A DNA stretch of 64,000 nucleotides. It comes from Histoplasma ohiense (taxonomy: Eukaryota > Ascomycota > Eurotiomycetes > Onygenales > Ajellomycetaceae). Within the stretch, counting starts at the first letter, position 1, and each line of letters starts with the position of its first letter. Location: contig JAEVHH010000004.1 of assembly GCA_017607445.1 (NCBI GenBank), forward strand, positions 744,001 to 808,000. The letters run 5' to 3'. The position numbers and the translations under genes were made by a program. Below, piece by piece: positions 56,634-64,000 of this stretch. The notes under the pieces were generated by a model that saw only the letters and a program-made list of their open reading frames with translations, was not told the DNA's origin and searched no databases.

Positions 56634-59369
56634 GGCTGATTTTCTAACGGGGTGAAAATGGAAATGGAATAATATGTTCTTTCTTTAGGCTTCGGATGGT
56701 CAAAAGACGGAGGAGAATAATGTTGAAGGAATGAATGATGCCTTGGAGCTTTCTTATATATCGCTCTCAGAGGATGTTTGAGACATACAGGGATCCTGAC
56801 GGGCTTGGGGGAGAAAGGATAATCCGGATTTTAAACCAACCAGCGAGTTCCTTGTCGACTGTGAAAGAAGGACTGGGGGAGTAGCGTAATCCTTAAATAT
56901 CTCCGATGGCGCTTTCGCTAGCATGCTGGCCAGGGAGGGTTGATGGCTGGGTGCTGCGCGGTGGATCAGGTTCCAAGGGCTGAAGAGCTTAGGGCCACCG
57001 ATTAATTCGCAGTTTCATGCAAGTTGGATTGCATTTTCTAAGAATATGGCTCTAGTGATTCCAGGGCCTGAATGCAAAGCGCCTTCTGATGGTAATTTGC
57101 CGAGGTGAGCTTACATTGGAATAGCCGCATGATCTTAGCAGAGTCATTTTCTTCAGTCTAGACTGCTCTCAATTATTTTAGTGTGGAGTTGGAGGGCACT
57201 CAGAGCTATTTATATAGAATTGACATGAAGTAATAAGAATCTATTGCTAGTTAACGTTAATAGATAAATTAACGGAGTGTTTTTGTAACTTATTCTGTTG
57301 ACCTTGGTGCATTGTTTTTCGAACTGGCGGCGGGTGGTTTGTGCCATCGTTGGGAAACAATATTTAGGCACCAACTCCCCCAACAGTTGGCGGTTTGTTG
57401 GTGCGCGCGAGGGCATGATCAACTGGCCCAGGCATTTAAACAATGACAGCAAAATGCATGAAATCGTGGAGGGGTGAATATCGTTCCCTGGAACGCCAAC
57501 CTGCATTTCATTTCGAGGTGTCAGCCTGCAGAAACATGCACAATAAGAAGCAGTTGTGCTTCATGCTTCCTTCTATGCCCGTTATAATTCATCTACAGCA
57601 CGGCGCCTCAAACTCAAATATAACCACCATTTTCTTAAATGATGCGATGAATATGGACAAGAAGCCGAGCAACGTCCGCATACTGTCGATCCAATTTACT
57701 TGAATAATACTACGGAATGTATATATATATATATATATCAATAGCCATTCATTCCCCCATTTGTGCTGTAATATGACCCAATCACATGCGTAGGCTTGGG
57801 GTTATCCAACATCCGTCCATCCATGGATATGATGAAAACGTGAAGCTGCGTGCATGCAGGAAATGTATGAAGTACATGAAGGCGTTCTTGATAAGATTAA
57901 TGACCTAGTTTTTGATATAGATACTGTTTCATTCCTTCTCCTTTCTTTTTCTGTGTTGTGTCCCTGACCTTGTCAGCCACACAGTTTCCATGATCACAAA
58001 CCCAGCTTTTGAAAATCTCATCATAACTGCCAATGCAAAACCAGAATAATTCGGAGGCAGACATGTCAACAACTGCTCTTTGGGGATTGGCATTCCTTCC
58101 GTGATTCTCAATTGAAAGGAAATTAGGTTAGGTACTTAAGTTACTCAAAGTTATGTGGTAGTCGAAAGCGAATGTTGCCCCGAAACTTATCAAATTCGCA
58201 GATTGGGTCTAATTACCCACAGCGCACATAATGCGTGGCCCTCCAGATTTCAATTGAAGCCCAGTTTGACGTTTCCCCTCATCTCATCTCCCGCACGGAC
58301 AATCAAATGAAACAGACAGGAGAGCTTGCATTCGCATATGACATCAGCTATGTTGGCCAAGTTCCATGCTCAATGGTGATGAAAGAGATATGTAGAACGT
58401 CGAGCGTCTCTTCTTTTCAGAGGCCAGTTTCAAAAATTTTGTTTCACGCTAAGAATATAAACTGAAATATCATTGCTATTGTAAAGGGTCTCTTGCTTGG
58501 GCTAGGAGCACAGACATTGATCACCTGAAAGGTAATATCTCTTTACTTAAGTGATGGAGCGGCAATGCTTAATGCTGGTAGAGGTATTTCAGTTTAAATT
58601 TATCGTGTGAGTCAATACTTTTGAAACCGTCCTCCCGAGAGATGTTCTTAAAACACAAGGTCATCATGATGAATTTCCTTGAGAAAGACATCCATAGTAG
58701 ATAGGATCACGTGTGATTGCCAACTCCTCCAAGTCTGTGGCCGTCGCGAACACCCTTGTCACGGGCCCCTGAATTAATGTGATCCACTCGTCGTTGAGTC
58801 TAGGTGGAGCCTAGATGTTGTCGCTGTTGCCCATGCCCTCTGAAGATATATAAATGTGCTGATAGTGTTGAATGGGTTCAAACAAAGCTGAACGGGGCTC
58901 AGATCTTCGTCGACGCGCTCTTCACTGAAATCGATTACATTGCACTATGGAGATGAGGAACAGAAGTCATTGACTTGAGCACTAGAAATTCATATAGTAA
59001 GCCTGTTTCCATGCCATTTGTCCACAGGATTTGGTATTAGTTTAGATCATGAAGTGGAATCATCGAACGCTGACATTGAGTTTTTTTTTTTTTTTTTTTT
59101 GAATTGCTGGCCTGCGCAAGAGCTTTTGTTCAACTTGTTCCTCGGAGCTACGGCGTGAGGTGTAGGGTCATTATCTTTAAAAAAAAAAAAAGTATAAGAC
59201 TATAAAGAGAGAAACATACCGAAGATAACGAGATCTTGATGATTATGTCACATTGACAGGTGCTGAATTTGTGATCAAATCACATCTACTGTACATAGTC
59301 TGGTGAGAGTTCCAGCTGAAAGGAGGCTGCAGGATTCTGCTCTACAAGCGCTAGGCAAAATGCAGGCTA
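56634..59369. other. AT-rich intergenic DNA, no gene recognised
   Basis: This holds the promoter of the knottin-like gene and then about 2.4 kb of increasingly AT-rich sequence with (TA)n at about 57719-57738 and T/A runs near 59081-59100 and 59178-59191. The open frames at 57210-57506 (-), 57443-57703 (+) and 58235-58465 (+) match nothing I know. The stretch may be old repeat sequence. Confidence 0.45.
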
Positions 59370-60890
59370 TCAGTGGTTAGCTCTCAGCCATGGGTCGGCA
59401 AGCAAGACTTTTTGCACTGCTGCGCTCCTCTGGCTGCCATTGTAGCATTCTCATGATAAAAGCCAGGAAAGATATTTTGTCTTCGTCTTTGATCTGATTT
59501 AGAGAATCTACCAGGGAGACATTTTCTGGGATCAGTTCTGGATATCGGAATGCGCCTAATTAAATAGTGAGCAGTTACTCATACGAGAGCGGGGGATGGA
59601 TAAATGTACCATCATGGTCAAAATACTTTGTAGTCTCGCGACCTTGGCCGAGAAGCTTTTTCGGCGGTGGTCCCAACAGTGCGATCATATGCGCCAGATG
59701 CCTTTCACTCATATACTCCATTTTTCCTGGACTGAGCACCCCGAAGACACCATCTTTTTCGAGCAAGTCCCATAACTATTCAATCAAAGAGGTTAATAAT
59801 TTGTATAGTTTTCATTAGATGGCCTGGTCTTCATATCAGAACTCCAAGATTCCATATATCTGCACTGTAGCTCCAATCTGCAGTGAGGATAATTTCTGGG
59901 GCACAATAGTCATCTGCCTGAATGGTATGGTAATACAGGTGAGGCACATCCCCATGTACAGCAAGATCAAAATCAGTAATTACTGATCTTTCTATCCCTT
60001 TGATCTGCAAGCTGAATTCATTCTGTGATAGATAGATTATCCAATCTTCCAGAATCTTCTGAGGAAGAGGATGTTTGAATTCATCATGTGCAATGATATC
60101 CAATAAGGATTCATCCCTCAATGCAATTAAGATATTATCAGATTTGAGATCTTTTGCATCATCAGTCCATGTATTCCAGTCAGAATACATTTTCCATGTT
60201 GCTGGAGACATAGTTACCAGTGTGGATGATATGGCATTCACTGTGAAGGTACTCAAGTCCTTTAAGTACCATTTGAGCTATTAGCTTGAGAAGATCTGAA
60301 GATATCACATCATTTCAAAAGTGCTGTTTGAATATCCAAAGAGGTTCTCGTAAAGGATGAAAGACCAGGCATACATGTGTGCCATGTGGCCCACATAGTT
60401 CGAATGAGTCTAGCAGAGTTCGTACTGTACAAAGCCATGGCCAACATGCTGGGGATTTGCTCTCGTAATATGCTCTGTTATATGTAATTCCGTTTCAGCA
60501 GATTTTCATCCGCATAGTTGTTTGCACTGACCTTGACTGTAACATAACGCCCTGGTAGCCAGCGCCATCTGTGATGTTAGCAACTGAACGGGACATGTTA
60601 GGGGGGGGCGGCGCAAACTCACTGATGTAAATCTTGTGCCAGCCACACAGTTGAACTTGTACCCCAACCAAGTTTCGCGACAACTTGATATCTATTATTT
60701 AGGACTTTGTATAAGCGTATAGGGTAAAAATGGCTTGGGTTATATTGAAGGGTGTGTTCCTCCTCAATAGGCTCTGTCGTAGAGAGACCCGCGGCCACAG
60801 ACACTGGCGCAGTGAAAGGAGTAGATTGGAAAATTCTCCGCGTGAACGCTATGGGTGGGTGCCTTTAGTCGAAGCATCGCCATGCAGGCT
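59370..60890 (-). pseudogene. SRPK-type protein kinase, multiply broken
   Basis: Segments of a fungal SRPK-like Ser/Thr kinase occur in order on the minus strand. They are TTEPIEEEHTLQYNPSHFYP, RYQVVAKLGWGTSSTVWLA (glycine loop), RYVTVKVSANN (with the ATP-site Lys), RTLLDSFELCGPHGTHVCLV, LEYLHSECHIIHT joined by an intron to DLKSDNILIAL (catalytic loop), VITDFDLAVHGD, YCAPEIILTADWSYSADIWN, then HLAHMIALLGPP and FRYPELIPENVSL. Defects are a frame change near 60838 after a possible MAMLRLKAP start, a shift near 60430, an in-frame TGA near 60317 and a shift at an A run near 59390. The DFG motif reads DFD. Family members are expanded in Onygenales, mostly of unknown role. Several plausible introns remain, which suggests a once spliced genomic copy. 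Confidence 0.82.
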
Positions 60891-61187
60891 AATGCCCCAC
60901 CAAGGCTGTTTCCTGCAACATTCACATCAGGAACAGCATTCGAAAGTCGCCAACAACCTGTAGCTGGGCATCGTGATACAGTCAGCGAAGCCAACGTTGA
61001 GAAGTTGATTGTGTTTGTCCACTGGGGCAAAACAGCTCAATTACACCAGCGCCATGCTGGTAGTAAAGGGGACGAACCAATCCAAACCGCTTTTTGCACA
61101 TTTAACGTAATCAACCACCTAACGCTCGCTTACACCTAACGCTCGCCAAATTCTCCCTTCATTCTTCCACCTTCAAACACCCACAAC
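60891..61187. other. Spacer between kinase pseudogene and pogo-like element
   Basis: No gene is recognised. A repeated CACCTAACGCTCGC string occurs near 61118-61146, just ahead of the transposase frame, and may belong to the element's 5' end. Confidence 0.35.
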
Positions 61188-62570
61188 ATGCACCATGAAG
61201 CAGTTATACAAGCAGTGATTGATGATTTGAACTTGCAGTTGGTTTCTAATTACACTACAACTGCAAAAAAATATGGAATCAGCTGTCATATGTTATCACA
61301 GCATTATAACAACCTCCAAGTGTCAAGAAAGAAAGCAATCTCTATCCACTGCAAACATCTTTCAAATTTGCAAGAAGAACAGCTTCTTTTTCATATCAAT
61401 CAATTGACAGATCACAGTTTTCCTTGTACACTTCAAATCCTTCATAATCTTGTTGTTGAGATTCTAAAAGCATCTGTTGAAGTCAACTGAATGACAAGAT
61501 TCTGTTAACATCACAAGAATATAATCAAGTCAGTTTATCTGTGAAATATCAATCAAAAACACAAGAATGCAGACAATTCAATATATTTCAAGCATTATTT
61601 TGATCTTGTAATAGATTTATTACTACTACTACTTTTTTATTTGTATCATGAAATTTGATGATTATTTTGCTGATCTTGTTTAATCTGACAGCTGCAGACA
61701 AAGATCACACAATACAATATTGAATCTGACAATATTTACAACTTCAATGAAAAAAGATTTCTATTAGAACTCATTCACATTCTCAAATGTATTGTATTGA
61801 TTATCACTCTCAAATCTGGATGTGTGATAGATGTCAGTCAGAATGACAGTCAAGAATTCATTACACTATTTACTGTAATTTATACTGATGAAACTGCTCT
61901 CTCATCTGCTCTCATATATCAAGAAGAATCAAGAGATATGCAAGATACTTGACTGAAGAATTTTGATAGTGAAAAGAATCAGATCTACTTCACTGCTTCA
62001 GAAAATGAATGAAGCAATGATAAATATGAATTAACATGATTAAAGAAGATCTTTGAACCTCTTACAAAAAAAAAAACCAGATACAGATACAGACTTCTTA
62101 TATTAGATGATCATTCATTTCATATTAATATGATATTCATCAATTACACAGAGTGAAATTGAATTCTACTTGCTGTTCTATCTCCCCACTCTACACACTG
62201 ATTACAGCTGCTAGATATTGAAATATTTGAATCATTGAGCAAATCATACTCCAAACAATTGAATGAATGAATGAGAACTGAAATGAGATTCATATACACT
62301 ACAAAGAGATCTTTTTGACAGCTATTTTATTCTATATAATATGAAATATTTATATCTTTAAATATTGCATCTGTGTTCACTGCTGCTGGCCTACATTCAT
62401 TTGATTCAGAATGGGTTTTTAAAAAGCTTGCAATACAGCCTTGCATCTGTAACAGACGTACTTCAATTAACGATCTAGCACTATTCTAATACAGATTATG
62501 AATTGATTAAGAAAAGAAAGAAAGAGAAAAGAAATCAGAAGAAAAGATTGTATGAAGAGGGTTTTTATAG
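61188..62570 (+). mobile_element. Decayed pogo-family (Tc1/mariner superfamily) DNA transposon
   Basis: The frame 61188-61490 opens MHHEAVIQAVIDDLNLQLVS and contains TTTAKKYGISCHMLSQHYNN, the HTH_psq domain of fungal pogo transposases. LQEEQLLFHINQLTDHSFPC then starts the CENP-B-type HTH. After 61490 the frame is broken by many stops, but DDE-domain pieces persist: RLLILDDHSFHINMIFINYT near 62085-62150 (catalytic-Asp region), ILLAVLSPHSTH near 62165 and ASVFTAAGLHSFDSEWVFKK near 62365-62430. A Lys/Arg-rich tail follows. The copy is AT-rich and cannot be active. Terminal inverted repeats were not identified, so the ends are approximate. Confidence 0.82.
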
Positions 62571-62599
62571 AGAGAATTTTGAGATGAAAGAATATCAGA

Positions 62600-62900
62600 A
62601 ACTGCTTCACAGTGAAGTATGAAGTGAAAGAATGTTAAGAACTACACAGAAGAATTGTTAGAAACTATATAAATACAGAATATAAGATGAAAGAATCATT
62701 GAAAGCTATATGAAAGAATTGTTAGAAACTACACAAATGCAGAGTGTGAGATGAGAGAATCATTGAAGACTATACAGAAGAATTATTGAAGACTATATAA
62801 ATGCAGAACATGAAATGAGAGAATATTAGAAGCTATATAAAAGAATCATTAGAGACTATATGAATGCAGAGCACAGAGTGAAAAAACATTGAGAATTACA
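62600..62900 (+). repeat. Degenerate 64-bp tandem repeat, about four copies
   Basis: Units begin at ACTATATAAATACAG-type strings at 62664, 62728, 62792 and 62855, giving periods of 64, 64 and 63 bp. Each unit has two sub-blocks of about 23 and 41 bp sharing GAA-rich and ACTATA motifs. Copies differ mainly by A/G and C/T changes. The array lies between the pogo tail and the gypsy remnant and may be an expanded C-terminal coding part of the transposase or the element's 3' region. Confidence 0.8.
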
Positions 62901-62949
62901 CAAAGTCACAATAATCAGAAACAAGCAGATGCAGAAGAGAAGTTGATTG

Positions 62950-64000
62950 TATAAGTTAATTACTAATAAATACTAATCTGTCATATTATCTCTCTCTATC
63001 AGAGTGAGTGAGGACTTATAGATGTTGAGAGTGATGATATTCTTCAAGACAGACACAGATTCTCAGATCAGATGATTGTATTCTACTCATTTGATGAAAT
63101 ATTCACAGTGATGACAGTTGATTCTATTGTCAAAAATTGCTTCAATTTCTCATTTGAGTTTATTGTCTTTTTCTATAATGATGAATGGCTGTCAATTGAA
63201 GATTCTCTGTGAGAGAAATAAATTCTCAGCTACAGATTGAAGCAGATTTGTATGAAAGACATTGTAAATATCAGATGAGATGTTGAGTTGATAATTATGT
63301 ATATCTAATACTTTCTTCACTGTATATTTAATGTGATGATAATCTAGTGTATGTAAGAAATGATTCATTCTTATGTTCTTGAGATTCAGTTAGACTTTAT
63401 CTTCTATATAATATTGAGTTGCAGAACTTCTTCTGATGTTTATTTGATTTTTATAATTTTACTAAATACTGATCATTGAAGCTTCTACTTATTTACAAAC
63501 TTTCTTCAGCTTACTCACAATGTTCTCTGCTGTCTGTATAAAACTGTGAATGTATGTGGTTTCTTGGAGAGTTTCAGAGAAGTTCAGAATCTTTAAGTTG
63601 TATCTATATAAAAGAAAAAATGAGCTTACATCTGTTGTAGTGAAATCTTGACTGTTAATTGTAATCTCAGTGTGTGACAGCAGATTGCTTCAGTTGTCTT
63701 GTATATAATTACAGAACTTATGAAGAATATTCTTTACTATTTATATCATTCTCTCAGTAGCTTTATCAGTCTCTGAGTGATACACTGTTGATAACTTCTG
63801 TTCAATTCTTAATAATTGATATACACAGACTCAGAGTGCACTGATAAATTGACTGTCTCTATTTAACATAATAAATGAAGACAGACTGTGTATATAATAG
63901 AATAAACTTCTGATGAAGACATCTGCAACTACTTCAGTGTTCATCTTATCACAGAGCTGTAGTATTACATCTTTGCTGAGTCAGTTGACAATGACTAGAA
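62950..64000 (-). mobile_element. Decayed Ty3/gypsy retrotransposon (integrase to chromodomain end), running off the window
   Basis: Reading the minus strand from the right edge gives VILQLCDKMNTEVVADVFIR, then RDSQFISALW and the integrase core piece LRIEQKLSTVYHSETDKATE, followed by ERMI. Next come LLSHTEITINSQDF and SSFFLLYRYNLKIL, all in the order of a fungal Ty3/gypsy integrase. Further on, YHHIKYTVKKVLDIHNYQLN and IYNVFHTNLLQSVAENL match the C-terminal SH3-like/GPY and pre-chromodomain region. The first catalytic Asp context is altered and numerous stops interrupt the frame. Protease, reverse transcriptase and RNase H should lie beyond 64000. No LTR was recognised at the 62950 side. Strong AT bias and transition-type damage suggest RIP. 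Confidence 0.82.

Noticed and set aside
1..64000. CRISPR arrays, rRNA, prokaryotic operons or plasmid/phage features
   Set aside because: None present; the genes are intron-containing and fungal, and the only regular tandem array (62600-62900) lacks spacer structure.

Overview
The window looks like nuclear DNA of a filamentous ascomycete. The genes have short introns of about 50 to 130 bp with GTAAGT/GTATGT/GTGAGT donors. The gene set is typical of Eurotiomycetes, and the mix of compact gene blocks with AT-rich, transposon-filled stretches suggests Onygenales (an Ajellomyces/Blastomyces/Emmonsia-like fungus). The order and genus are inference; nothing here proves a species. I saw no rRNA, tRNA, CRISPR array or prokaryotic operon.

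Layout. 0.9-4.2 kb: TIM22 (mitochondrial carrier translocase) and a sulfite-oxidase-type molybdoenzyme, both on +. 4.2-10.2 kb: no gene I can support. 10.2-18.2 kb: FMP52-like NAD(P)-binding protein (+), mitochondrial cysteine synthase (-) and condensin subunit CAP-G/Ycg1 (+). The last two share a divergent promoter with two CACGTG sites. 18.2-21.2 kb: low-complexity spacer. 21.3-23.5 kb: Nrp1-like RNA-binding protein (-). 26.4-28.3 kb: F-box protein (-). 30.7-32.1 kb: cysteine-rich single-pass membrane protein (-), apparently with a frameshift at its signal peptide. 33.9-34.3 kb: inverted repeat enclosing a psq-type helix-turn-helix remnant. 34.7-36.0 kb: DUF3431 protein (+). 38.0-40.5 kb: a broken FAD-dependent oxidoreductase followed by a broken NB-ARC (NLR-type) gene. 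41.2-54.1 kb: RA-PH protein, MAT2B/RmlD-like reductase, short-chain dehydrogenase and a Trk potassium transporter, all on -. 56.3-56.6 kb: a two-exon gene for a 67-residue secreted knottin-like peptide (-). 57-64 kb: AT-rich degenerate DNA with a broken SRPK-type kinase (-), a decayed pogo-family transposon (+), a 64-bp tandem repeat and a decayed Ty3/gypsy integrase (-) that runs off the right edge.

How the parts relate. The intact genes are mostly unlinked housekeeping functions: mitochondrial import, condensin, K+ uptake, RNA binding. Three concern sulfur chemistry (sulfite oxidase, cysteine synthase, a possible methionine-adenosyltransferase beta homologue), but they are far apart and I do not claim a cluster. 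The accessory material is concentrated at 33.9-40.5 kb and 56-64 kb, where broken genes and mobile-element remains sit together. The decay there (stops, frameshifts, AT enrichment, a DFG glycine codon changed to Asp) looks like repeat-induced point mutation plus indels; that is inference. Exon joins were worked out by hand from reading frame, splice signals and family resemblance, and were not checked against transcripts.
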